DNA of 64,000 nucleotides from Isoetes taiwanensis (taxonomy: Eukaryota > Streptophyta > Lycopodiopsida > Isoetales > Isoetaceae), in contig JAJEKV010000078.1 of assembly GCA_021234155.1 (NCBI GenBank), positions 248,001 through 312,000 of the forward strand, given 5' to 3'. A model generated the notes under the pieces. The model was not told the origin of the DNA and did no database searches. It saw only the letters and a list, made by a program, of their open reading frames with translations. The position numbers and the translations under genes were made by a program. Positions 47,180-57,834 of the stretch are shown one piece after another; the stretch's first letter is position 1, and every line of letters begins with the position of its first letter.

Positions 47180-50100
47180 AGAACGATTTTCTCAAGGTCC
47201 CCTCAATTTCCCCGTCCCATCAAGTTATGGTATGTTTTTGTATCTCTTCAATCGCTTTTTCCCCGAAGCTATTTCCCCGCAGACACAACAAAGCCGGGCG
47301 AAGTCATCTTTATCAAAATCTTGAGGATGATAGGGTGGCGATTCAATGACCGTGGACTGATTGAAGCAACACTTTAGAGCATCATCATCCACAATGATCA
47401 TGCCTTCCTTATCCTCAACACCTAGGGCATCCATCATGTTTCTTGCGCAAGCATTTCACAAATATCTTTTAATTGCTTGGTTCTTTAGGGTTTGTGAATG
47501 AAGCACATTTGCTTTGATCCCGGATGGATTTCAATCTCTATTTAGCTCGTGCACTACTTTCAAAAACATCCTGTATATTTCTATGCTCCATAGATGACCA
47601 AATTACTGGAATCTAAAACAGTTGAAGGCTGGTCCAACATCTCCTTCAGAGATAAGGCGGGTAAACATATTTAGTAATGCGGTCTCAAATGGTTACATTG
47701 TGATACCATGACTTTTCAAACGTTGCTTTAGGTAACGCTCTACATAGCACACCATTCAAAATCAAAGACCAAGACTTTTGGGGAAGCCAAATCATTTCTC
47801 GTAAGGAGAACAATAACGCATGAGATGAAAAGAATGGAAAATCTTAAACGCCGCCACATTTCATTAATGATGGCCGTCAACGTAATTTAAAAATATGCTC
47901 TAGAAATCCTAAATCGCTACCAGCGCCATTTCTCATATGCTTCTAGTTTGTAAAATGCATGGATATAAAAAGGAACATTGCTCTATACCTTTTTCTTCAT
48001 CATTCCCCGTGGTCTCTTCTTCTTCCCTTTGCATCTTTATTCTAAGTCAGCTTCCTGGCCCGCTATAGAATCACTACAACCACATTATTAGTTGAGATTC
48101 AGAAAGTGTGAACTACGCTGATAGTTCATTACCTTTACGCTAACCTCGCTAGTGCTTTCGCATTTGGGAGAGTCCGCTTTCATCACGCTATTGTTATTAT
48201 TAATACTATCCTGTCATTGCCATCCCCGGGTTCATTTTCGTGTATTAAGGATGTTCACAGCATGTCGATAGGTACTTGGTGACTGGCCGCCAGTCCATGT
48301 CACATGATGTTGGAGCCATGCAATGCCTCGCCTTCATAATCTCCCTCGCCTTTAAGCAAATCAAGGTATTTCGCCTTAGAGCTAGAAGCTTTGTTTTTGC
48401 ACGCCGATTGGTCCCCAGGGTGCTTCCTCTAGTACTTTCTCAAAGCGAAGAGGTCCAAAAATTTTGGCTCGATCATCTGAGACTACGCCTGCATTTCCTT
48501 GCTAACTTCAAAGCTTCTTCTACCATGTAACCTCCAACGGAAGTTCCCGCTAAAGTTGTTCCCTAATGGACAAAATGCTTCAATGAGATATTCGAAAGGT
48601 CCATAGAGAACCCGTTTGTTTAGCTTCCCTTATGTGAAGTTAGGAGCTCATACTTAATGTGGCCCATTAAGAACCGGGGTCGCCCTCGCTTTCTTTTCCT
48701 TCTTCCTCTTCTTTCCTCTTAACTCTTTCCAATTTACTCCATAAAATTTCTCCCCTTGCTCCTGTCTTATAGAAGACGCTTCAAGCAGATGCGCTCATCT
48801 AACCGGATAGCACCTTTCATGCTAGCTTTGTCTCCATCCTGCTTTTCCCTTTAAGCCTTTCATATATTCCTTATCATCCATCATATGGTTATCATAATAA
48901 TAAGCACATGAGAAATTTATCATTGCTAAAGTCACCGCCCTTGTTTCTCATCTATGGGGATCGGCCCGTCGTGATGATTCTCAATACATTCTAAGTCATT
49001 TGTAAAGACTTAGATCAAATGGTATTGGTTCGAGGACATATAGTGACGCATTGTAATTACTGGCCGTGCAACCACGTGATATGTTGAAGAACGTGATATA
49101 GTCTTCGTTTAATTATCCGGTGCTCGCTTATCAAGCACCTAAGAGTGTGATATCATGGGGACCTTCACCCACTTCTCGGGGTAAGTAAGTACACTTGAAA
49201 CCGGGCATTTGATAAAAACGCGGATTCCAATTGGGTCCGGCTTTCCCCACCAACGCCGCATTCTTTCGCTTCAAGCTCCGATGCAACTTTTGTGTGAATC
49301 CCATCGATCTTTGCAACGTTTTTCAACTTCGCCGCTGAAAGTCCTGACCAAAATACATACTTTTAGGTCGTCGCTGGGACTTATACTTTTGCATGAGTCC
49401 TAACTCCGCATTAACTAATTACCTCCGTAGTTTTGTACCTTTCACCAATCAGCTTCTCGAGCACTCTAATATTTTTAGCTCGCCGCATGCATCTTCAAAG
49501 GATCCGCGTCTTTGTTGCCGTAGGTTTTCAGGTAAAGGATTTCCTTTCTCATTAACTCCATTCAGATCATAGCCTTATCCTCCAACCCCATCTCGTTATA
49601 TGGATATCAAAATTGATGTGTCAACAGAGGAAATCTTCCTCGAATCGCAACTTTTCCCCACCGTGAGTATGCCCTGCATTCATTCCATTTCTCCCAAACC
49701 GGATCCGGCAAAACTGTTCTGCGGTGCATCCTTGGGTACGCTGGTTCTTCTGCTAAAAGATCACCCTTTTTCATCTCCTTTTTTTCTTTGTTCGTGTTTT
49801 GGTCTTGTCCTCATTATGTCTCGACTTAAGTGTCCTTTCCAAAGAATTTGAATTCGCCATGGATCGCCCTCGTCTTCCGCCTTATTGGCTTCCCCTATAT
49901 TCAATCCATCGGTTCCGGAAGTAAGTATCGTAAGTTGCTCTATAGGGATCGCAAAGGAATAACTTCGCTAGCTTCATAATCGCGGAATTCAAACAATCCT
50001 TCTAGCGCAGGGTTCAGCGCCACGCCGCTGAGCCATAACGCGCCAGCGGTTTCTAAATAGCGCAGTGTTTGGTAGACGCCTATAGTAATGGCGTTACCGG

Positions 50101-50628
50101 GCGCTGGATTATATATCGATAGCCACGCCATTTGTGCCTACTTTGAGGAGAAACGCTTATCTTCGGGCGACGCCCATGTCTCCTCAGTTAGTGCAAATCG
50201 CTACAAGGGCTTAATTTGTATTCATTATTTGAATCGCCGTGCCGATTTGCTTATTTGACGAGAAGTTCTCTACCATCCCCAGAACTCCTTTTGTTAGAAG
50301 GCACCGCGCCGCTATTTGCCTTTCTATTTTATGAAATCGCTACTAGCTTTTCATTTTGCAAATACAAAAAAATGAAATGTAGGAAGAGAATTACCTTTTT
50401 GTATAAGAAAGTTTTTCCACATGTCATTTAGAGTAGCGCTTTTATTTCTGGGCTTAGTGAGTCAGCCAGAACCCCATAGCTCGAATAGTAATACGTAAAT
50501 TTTATAGAACAATCCATCTGAGGCCGGGTGGCCTTCTTGATAGAATCTTTGGCCTCTATTGAATAGTCACATCTATTATCATAAAATGTATGTCCTGTTC
50601 TCGGCGAAGTCCTCCAGAGCAATACGTA
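47180..50628 (-). pseudogene. Long degenerate coding region, unrecognised, cut by duplication copy 2
   Basis: Read right to left, protein-like stretches follow each other with frame changes. They are 50,622-50,428 (ends LADSLSPEIKALL); 50,131-49,940 (MAWLSIYNPAPGNAITIGVY, ALEGLFEFRDYEASEVIP); 49,930-49,600 (GDPWRIQILWKGHLS, TVLPDPVWEKWNECRAYSRW); 49,600-49,131 (MELMRKEILYLKTYGNKDAD, NWNPRFYQMPGFKCTYLPRE); and 47,700-47,225 (YRMFLKVVHELNRD, DDDALKCCFNQSTV, RLCCVCGEIASGKK). The order and style suggest one large protein, perhaps transposon-borne. I do not recognise the family. CAG and CTG are strikingly rare here, and several frame breaks could come from loss of such codons. The 5' end is lost at 50,628, where the large duplication begins. 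Confidence 0.4.
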
Positions 50629-50642
50629 ATAAGTCTAATAAA

Positions 50643-51630
50643 CTACACAACAAAAGACTTAAGCTTCAATACATCATTCAAAGACAAAAAGTCCACAAAA
50701 ACCTTGCAAGGAAAAGAACATACCTGTGACTCTTCCAAAAAGTGTATTGCATGTAACAAATGAGGTTTCAGCAATATCTCTCCATTATTTTGTCTCCTCA
50801 ATTTGAGAACTTGTCTTTTGTTTGGAGAAACTCTTGTTTCGGAGACCCAGAAGTCATAAACCTTTTCGCGGTCTTCATCACATAACTTGTCCATTCTGGC
50901 TTTCTTCTTAAACATGGACCATGGCCCTCCAAATTCAGCCCGTTTCCTCTTGTGTATAGCCATATAAACAGCCTTCCTCTTCAAGTTTAGAGCTCTTGCT
51001 ACTGCAGCTCGATTGGTACAGTCATTAACAGCCATTATCATAGTTGACGCTCTTGCTTGATTGACATCTTGAGTTCTGCATCTTTTCTTACTCTCAAGGG
51101 AATTCTTAACATTATCAAAAACATGCCTATACACATTGAATTCCTTAAACCAATCATGTCAAATTCAGAAAGCTTCTCTGCTGCCCTGGAAACTACCTCT
51201 CTTCTATCATCTGGATGTAAGTTAGAACATACCTTGTTGATGTAATCCACAATCTGCTTACATAAGCTTTGTTTATACCTAATGCCCACCCTTTCCTTAT
51301 CTTGACATTGTACCAGTGCCTCCTTTTCAGCCTTCCTTTTCCTCTGCATCTTCTTCTTGCTGACATAATTCTTCTGCATGCAGTGTTTGGAGATAAACAA
51401 TTACATGCTTTCTTGCAATCATTAATATATACTGGAGAAATTAGTTCATGCTTGCTACTTCCAATTGGAGATGAGATTGTCTGGCAATTACTTTCATGTA
51501 CAGAACTTTTAGTTTGCAATGGAATTGGTATCTCCTCAGCCACATCAATGCTTGGTATATGAGATTGCAAATTGTAATCAAGAGCAGCAGCTATCTCCTG
51601 TTTGAATAGTTTGCAGCAGGAACAGGGCAA
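50643..51630 (-). pseudogene. DDE-type transposase-like gene, truncated N-terminal half (copy 2)
   Basis: Frames at 51,630-51,193, 51,400-51,038 and 51,134-50,643 give the N-terminal region, a basic KKKMQRKRKAEKE block, CKQIVDYINKVCSNLHPDDR, a TNRAAVARALNLKRKAVYMA helix-turn-helix-like stretch, and DREKVYDFWVSETRVSPNKR. The catalytic part present in copy 1 (27,295-28,326) is missing because the duplication ends at 50,629. Both copies share the frame change near 51,134, so that defect predates the duplication, whereas the scramble at 28,895-28,908 is specific to copy 1. Confidence 0.65.
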
Positions 51631-51677
51631 AATTTTTCCCTAAACAGAACAATATTTCGAAGCAGACTGATGCCAAT

Positions 51678-51745
51678 CACTACTAGAGAATGGGTTGTTT
51701 GCGACGTCAGTTTGCGACGTATAAGAAACGTCCACGTCGCAAAAA
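51678..51745 (+). mobile_element. CACTA-like transposon terminus (copy 2)
   Basis: Starts CACTACTAGAGAATGGGTT, the typical terminus of CACTA (En/Spm) elements. TTTGCGACGT direct repeats follow at 51,698 and 51,711, with the inverted ACGTCGCAAA at 51,734. The element would extend to the right. No partner terminus (CTAGTAGTG type) was found in the window. Confidence 0.6.
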
Positions 51746-51786
51746 TCGTGTACATTCCCATGAAGTCGCACAAAATTTAAACGATG

Positions 51787-52040
51787 TCACAGATAGAACG
51801 TCCCACGTCGCAGTTGGAACACCAGCTCCACCCTACTGAGTTGATCCTCATTGCCATCCTTTACCAACCCTTCCCCATTGAGGAGCTTCGTGACTTGGGC
51901 ACTAAGTTCTGTCGTTCGGTTGTGGTTCATCTCGTTTTGCACCTCCACCTGCAACTGATTCGCATGGGCTAAGATTGGCTCACTAATATGAGACTGCATT
52001 TCTGTCATTGTGAATCCATATGCGCCTCGTTTCGACCATT
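51787..52040 (-). pseudogene. Unrecognised coding-like fragment (copy 2)
   Basis: The minus-strand frame (52,008-51,787) reads SEPILAHANQLQVEVQNEMN, then LSAQVTKLLNGEGLVKDGNE and ends RRGTFYL. It looks like the C-terminal end of a real protein with a predicted coiled segment. It lies just inside the CACTA terminus, so it may belong to that element. Family not recognised. Confidence 0.35.
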
Positions 52041-53880
52041 CTGAGTAACCTGAAATGAATCTAAAAGACTGAATGAATTAGCTTTTCCTAGCAGCCTCTT
52101 GGATGACTCCTTCATGTGTTAATGAACATGGGGCCTCCTATCTAACCTACTTGCACGATTCCCGAAATTGTGGCTCATTTTAATAAGAAGAAATGACGAA
52201 ATCTAAAAATTCGCCATCTTTTCCATGGCCTGCCATCTCAACTACCTGCACGAAACGCGAGGTAGGATGACTTTTCCATTTCTCTATGACCACTTTTTGG
52301 CATTTTTTTTTAACCTCTGCACAGAATCAAGTCACTATTTTCAACCAAAAAATCCTATATTCTTACGACTGGCGATCATTTGAGATATTTATGGACTTGC
52401 CGAAAGTCCATATTTAATGAAATTGTGCTTATGTGTGAACATCTCATGCATATGATCCTTCCAGCAGGTATGATCTTAAAGTTTTGAAAAAATTTCTGAT
52501 TTGTTTGTCATTGAAGATTTCTGAAAGTTTAAATTCTGACTTGTTTGTCATTGAAGAAACTAACAGTGGCATTTGTTTTGCAGGTAAGGTAAATGGAAAT
52601 TGGTCAAATGGCGAATTGGTATTCAATTTCCTAAACCTTGAAGTTTTATGTTGTTTGATTGAGTTGTGCTTTGATGTTTCACATGTAATACAGAGAATCT
52701 GGCATGCCATTGGCTCTTTTCCATAACACCTTTCAGGTATCATACCTTAACATCCTGGGCCTCGTCATTTAGGCCCAGGATTTAATCTGGACCGTAGATG
52801 GTAGGAGTGCTATATCCGATGGCAATCTTTGGGACGGATCATTATCTGCAATAAAATTGTTATGGCCATAACAGCCTGACAACAGGTACGTTATAGTCAT
52901 AACACCCATAATTATTGACACGTGTCGCCATTAATGTCCTCTTTCGTATGCCATTGCCATGGCTTCCAATGCTGCGCCATAGCCGGAGCTTCAAGCTCCC
53001 ATTCTGCAGGTCCTGATGTGGCGATCACGCTATTTTCTGCAAGACTGAAGGCGCCATGGGCTTAGCCCCATTTTTCTCTTGCTTTTGCATCATTTGACGA
53101 GATTTGCATCATTTGGCATATGTGTTTTTTGGTAGTTTTCGTGTGTCTCTCCAACTTTATCTTTACCGCCTTTTAAATTGTTGCTCGAGTTTCGCCGAAG
53201 CCGCGATCGCCTTTCCCTTCAATAGTGTGTTTTTCTACGGTGGCACGCCAAATGTTTGATTAACGGCCCCGCCTGTGGATTAGATGTGAGCAACTATTCC
53301 GGCACTAAATGTTCGTGAGAAAAGCCATGCGAATCACTTCTCGTGTACTCGAAAACCCGTTGTTTTATTTTCATTCGGATTTGCGTACTTTGATAGTCGG
53401 TGCTTTCATTTTGGTTTCCCAACACTTAAAAAACAGCTTACTTTTTTATGGCTTGCAACATCTTTTTTAGAAATCACGATCGCTTTTTTATCCGGTACTT
53501 TGATCACAAAACCGCTTTCTAGCTTTTATCTTTACCAGATATTTTGTATTGTTTGGGTTAGGAGCTCGATCTTTTTGCTAGAAAGCAAAGAAACTATAAA
53601 GAAACTCATTGTTTTCTGTTTTCTTGCATTAGAAGTTGAATGATTTTCTAGAATATGCACCGCGAGAATGATTCTTTTGTTTTTCTTCCGCCTAAATGAC
53701 TCGGCCCGGACGTTAAGGCGATAGCGTCCCCGCGCAGAGGCGTTATAAGATCAAAAAATAACCTGTGGTGTGGCCAGAAAGTCCTCACCGCATTTCACCG
53801 CACGCCGCCTGACTTTCTCGGCCACATGGCCACTCTGGCCATTTTTTCCAGTGGCCATAACGCCCGCGCGGGACGCTATC
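52041..53880. other. No gene supported (copy 2)
   Basis: Matches 29,771-31,590. An 80-codon plus-strand frame (52,484-52,726) and its antisense partner are conserved in both copies, but so is the DNA, so this is not evidence for coding. Confidence 0.4.
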
Positions 53881-53885
53881 TAGGC

Positions 53886-54070
53886 CATCACCATGTTCCC
53901 CATTTGTGGCATCACCGGGTGCGATCCGTGCCTCACCATGTTCTGCTTTGTGGCATCACCGCAGGGTAATCCGTCATGCCTCACCATGTTCTCGCTTTGT
54001 GGCATCACCGCGGTGCATATCTGCGCCTCACCATGTTCTATTTGTGGCTTCACCATGGCAGATCTACGCC
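53886..54070. repeat. Minisatellite, about 45-base unit (copy 2)
   Basis: Four units with CACCATGTTC and TTGTGGCATCACC, each ending in a variable GC-rich part. Same array as 31,600-31,790. Confidence 0.75.
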
Positions 54071-54224
54071 GCACCATTTAGGAGCACTAGCATCACATGT
54101 ATAAACTGCACCATTGATTGCTAACCATCACCATTAGGGTGTCAAAACAACCTAACTTTGATTACAATTTTCGATACACGGGATCAAGATTTTGAGAAAA
54201 AGTTGCAGATCTAGGTTGACAAAA

Positions 54225-54301
54225 CCTAGAGAACATGTACGTAAAAGATTTCATGTTTAAGCCTAAAACCTAGAGAACATATACGTAAAAGATTTCATGT
54301 T
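54225..54301. repeat. Tandem duplication of a 45-base unit (copy 2)
   Basis: CCTAGAGAACATxTACGTAA with AAGATTTCATGTTT occurs twice, as in copy 1. Confidence 0.75.
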
Positions 54302-54320
54302 TTGGGCTTAAGATTTGAAT

Positions 54321-54326
54321 TTTATT
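54321..54326 (-). terminator. Candidate polyadenylation signal AATAAA (copy 2)
   Basis: AATAAA on the minus strand, 60 bases past the stop codon at 54,386-54,388 of the 632-codon gene. Confidence 0.45.
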
Positions 54327-54385
54327 GAAGTTTTTGTTTTAAGTTCACCATTGCTGGAGCCTCCACCTTAGAAGAGGAGGAGACC

Positions 54386-56284
54386 TTAGGGGAAAGGGCC
54401 TGGGAATGCAATGAAGTCACACTCATTATTAGTGTAGACGTCTCTGCGGTAGTCAATCCAATCGTATAAGGGGCCACCAGCAAGCGTGGTACACAAAGGA
54501 TTGTCCAGATCACTTCTAAGGGGCCGATCTAACCAACGGAACAACATCCACGTTAGCATTTGAGCCTTCATTAGCTTCCAATCGCCTTCTGTGATGCATG
54601 TCCGTTGGCTTCTCTGGTATCCGCTCCACGCATCATCACAATATGTTTTCAGATTATTGGCCACCGCTGTTGCAGCAGCACGCTCATACTTTTCTCCAAA
54701 TACTTGGATGTAGAATTGTTTCACCAGAGCAAGCGCAGGGCCCAACGCGGACACTATCTCTTCATCACTTCCCGCCTCCCTCATTGCTTCCTCGTTGATT
54801 TCGAACAATCCCACAATAATTCCCCTTTTTTCGTCACCACTTGCATTTGCTCTGTCTATCTCCATCTGCCTTGCCAGTGCTTCCAATTCTGTTTTGCTCT
54901 TGGTTATGATGCAATTGTTACTGTTCTGGCATACGCACAGTTTCCGTGTATCCAGTGCAAGTTCAGCCCCTAAAATGGCTCTCTTTGTTCTCAATATATC
55001 CCTCACAGCCAGAATTGCAGCAAAATTACACAAGCTAGGCCAGCATTTGCCCCAAAGTGATGATATAAGCTTGCCCAGACATATCAACTTGAGACAAAAT
55101 GCAAGCAAAAGAAGGCATCCACGTGCTAGAGCCCGAGCTAAGACGGAAATAATGGCATGAAATCCAAGTTCAATGCCCTCCAATTCTCTTAGATCTATAT
55201 TCCGGGAAAAGATTTTGATTTCGCTAACTGGAAGACCCTCTGAGAATAGAGTAGTTATAAAGCGGGACATATCTCGGAACCACGAGTACTGTAAAATGAG
55301 TTCCGGCAACTGCCATATGTCGGATTTGAGATTCTCCAGTCCTATATCCAGCCGCACCAGCAACCCTGGCAGGCATTTGATCGCTACAGAAAGCATGATC
55401 CCAACACACAGAGACCCATAAAGCACTTTCCAGTATACATGATCGCCGGATTTGAAAACAGAAGCCAGCGACAAACCTTGTCCGACAAACAGAGCACATA
55501 CCAGCAGTCCCGAGGTCTCTACCCACAGAAACGAGTACTGGCATTTGACATTAAGCAAAGTCTTAAATACTCCAGACTCTTCCAAATGCTTTTTATAATC
55601 TCCGTCGCGACCAGGATACCCACGGTGAGTATTTTGTTGTGGCCAAGGAATGCCGTTGTTTACAGCCAAGAGACCGGCAATCAATGGTCGGTCGATGCGA
55701 TCAAACCCTCTCTTGGCAGTTTCATAATCCTGCCATCTTAGCCGGAAGATTTCATGAGCCCGGCATATGGTTATAATGAGCACAAAGGGTAGAAGAAACT
55801 GATAGCTCCAGAGATGCCGGAATTGCGTAAGATTGGTGAGATAGAAAGCGTATTCTGAAATTCGAGAAGAGAGGCGAGCTGCTGCAGTCAAATCAGGCTC
55901 AGCAGAGCCGGCGAAGCGTAAGAAGAGCGCCAACATGAACATAACAGAAGCAAGGAAATGAAGATGAGGAGTGAGATCTGCAGGGCTAAGGGTTATTCCC
56001 GCTGCTATAAGTGGAGAAAGTAGAGTCGGAGAGAGGATCCGATGCGTCACTATCTCCTGCCAATCCCAAAACACATTGAAATATCGGCCCAATTCTGCAA
56101 CAAACAGGGCGCTGCAGAGGGCCAATGCGAAGAAATCAGAATATCTGCCGCCGAAGAGCTGATAGATGTCGATTAATTTTTGGGAAAATCTGGGCTTTAT
56201 CGCTGCCCCTATGATTAAGAATGTCACTAACAGAAACGCCAGCCATGATATTATCCTCTTCAGGCTCTTCCCACTGCCCGCCAT
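54386..56284 (-). CDS. Unrecognised multi-pass membrane protein, 632 aa, single exon
   Basis: The longest ORF in the window, uninterrupted, with a near-identical second copy at 33,974-32,094. The N-terminus (MAGSGKSLKR) is basic. Hydrophobic segments lie at about residues 11-28, 50-66, 84-100 (weak), 108-124, 161-176, 256-276, 287-305 and 376-404, predicting seven or eight membrane passes. The last 220 residues are hydrophilic and mixed helical, with CVCQNSNNC (449-457), acidic patches and an aromatic end (YDWIDYRRDVY). An arginine-rich loop (RAHEIFRLRWQDYE) follows segment 5. I do not recognise the family and see no transporter or channel signature. No intron is needed. A polyadenylation signal lies 60 bases downstream; no clear TATA box lies upstream. 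CAG/CTG sites inside the gene are unaltered between copies, unlike the flanks, which suggests an unmethylated, possibly expressed gene. Confidence 0.85.
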   Translation of the reverse strand: MAGSGKSLKRIISWLAFLLVTFLIIGAAIKPRFSQKLIDIYQLFGGRYSDFFALALCSALFVAELGRYFNVFWDWQEIVTHRILSPTLLSPLIAAGITLSPADLTPHLHFLASVMFMLALFLRFAGSAEPDLTAAARLSSRISEYAFYLTNLTQFRHLWSYQFLLPFVLIITICRAHEIFRLRWQDYETAKRGFDRIDRPLIAGLLAVNNGIPWPQQNTHRGYPGRDGDYKKHLEESGVFKTLLNVKCQYSFLWVETSGLLVCALFVGQGLSLASVFKSGDHVYWKVLYGSLCVGIMLSVAIKCLPGLLVRLDIGLENLKSDIWQLPELILQYSWFRDMSRFITTLFSEGLPVSEIKIFSRNIDLRELEGIELGFHAIISVLARALARGCLLLLAFCLKLICLGKLISSLWGKCWPSLCNFAAILAVRDILRTKRAILGAELALDTRKLCVCQNSNNCIITKSKTELEALARQMEIDRANASGDEKRGIIVGLFEINEEAMREAGSDEEIVSALGPALALVKQFYIQVFGEKYERAAATAVANNLKTYCDDAWSGYQRSQRTCITEGDWKLMKAQMLTWMLFRWLDRPLRSDLDNPLCTTLAGGPLYDWIDYRRDVYTNNECDFIAFPGPFP

Positions 56285-56915
56285 TCAAAATCCAACTACA
56301 GGGGGATCTGATAATTCTCGCCTCCGTCCAGTACATTTAAACTAGTTCTCCGAGTAAATTCGGAAGAGGAAACTTCCAGGAGCTAGGAGCAGGACCTATG
56401 GCTTTCGGAGCACAGCTTCTGGCTATGGCTTCCGCAGCAGAGCTTACAGAAGCCTGGAACACAGAGACGTTCTTCATGCGGAGCAGAGGGAGGGACCCGA
56501 AATTTTCAGTGTATTATCGTTTGGGGTGTGTGTAAAAAATTTGAGGCCATTGGATTGCAGAATTTCATGGGGAATATCCCATATGGGGCTCTCTCAGCCC
56601 TTCCCTGCAAAACAAGATGGGGTCAAACAGCCATGTTTTGACCCCACAAGTCAATGGAGATAAAAAAAATTATCCAAGTGTTTCAACAGAAGCTTGTTTT
56701 TATTTTTCATTTGAATTTGTTTACTCACATAATCTCCCTTCCGATCCTTACAAGCTGAAGCATTTACTTGCTCCTTCACCCTAAGACCAAGCCGAATCAG
56801 GCTTTGCTGGTGCAATAAGTGCTTACAAATGCTTTATAAACTCCATCTCTGCATTTTCTCTATAGATAGCTATCTAGTATGATGCTAAAAATGCAATAAC
56901 TACTCTCTTAGTTTG
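56285..56915. other. 5' flank of the 632-aa gene (copy 2)
   Basis: Probably holds the promoter and leader on the minus strand, though no TATA box stands out. A near-palindrome around ATGGGGTCAAACAGCCATG lies at 56,616-56,645. Confidence 0.4.
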
Positions 56916-56923
56916 TTCAGGAG

Positions 56924-57030
56924 GAGGTTAACCCTCCTCTTAAGCAGATTATGGGAAATAAACCCTCGATGCCGGCAGGCCGAGAGGGTTTATTTTCCAT
57001 GATCTGCGAAAGGGGAGGGTTGACCTCCCT
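56924..57030. repeat. Long hairpin (copy 2, well paired)
   Basis: Left arm: GGTTAACCCTCCTCTT, GCAGAT, ATGG, AAATAAACCCTC. Right arm: GAGGGTTTATTT, CCAT, ATCTGC, GGGGAGGGTTGACCTCC. About 45 bases per arm around a 14-base GC-rich loop (GATGCCGGCAGGCC). It looks like a foldback element or small MITE. No ORF. Confidence 0.8.
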
Positions 57031-57830
57031 TAAACCACGGCCGAGCAATTTTTCAGATATGAGCAGTTTATCCAAGCTTGCTGTAGATTGATAAGCTCCC
57101 CAAATCAACATATCTATTACTCTGGCAAAAGACTCGTTGTTCTGAATCTATTACTGGTTTTAAACACATATGGAAATTTGCTGCTTGAAGAAAGGGTAGA
57201 AGATTGCTCTGGAGTTCTGGTGCAGCAAACAGAATTTCCCAACCTTTTTAGATTCTGCAACCTTGTTTAAGACAGCTAAATTTTATACTGAGCAAAGTGG
57301 GCTATAAGCATGGTCGAGCTCGGAGGAGGCAAAGTGCAAGCCTCTTGCTTCTGCGCAGGCCTAAAATTTGTTGTATATAGGAAGCAAAATCAAACAGTGA
57401 CTCAGTGCTTTGGTAGGCAATGCATTCGCAGATCATTGCTGCAGATGGGATAGCCCATGATCAAACTCGCTTTAAGAGGCAGAGATCCATTACAGAATCG
57501 TCGGAACTGCCACAAAATACAGTTTTCCCTGTCCACTTCACATAAAAAAAAATGTCCCACTCTCACAAGAATTATCTGCCTTAACTGAGCCGGCTTCTTC
57601 CCTTGCAACACCTCAGAAAAATACAAACAACACAGCACAGATGGAATAAAGAAAAATATGAAGACGCATTGCCACACCCACTCATTCTGCGAAGCTCCAT
57701 CGCCACTCGATCTGTCGGAGCTTCATCTGCAGAGGAGCCGCCATGCATCGAAACAGAGCAAACAGGGAGAAAATGGACGGAGGTAGCGATGACCACGTGG
57801 CAAAGTGGCAACTGTTAGATTCGAATATTA
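57031..57830. other. No gene supported (copy 2)
   Basis: Frames of 60-90 codons on the minus strand (57,811-57,402) differ from those of copy 1. No motif is seen. Confidence 0.4.
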
Positions 57831-57834
57831 TAAT

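Noticed and set aside
54598-55421. Plus-strand frames of 66-122 codons overlapping the 632-codon gene
   Set aside because: Shadows of the minus-strand gene; they appear in both copies only because the DNA is conserved.
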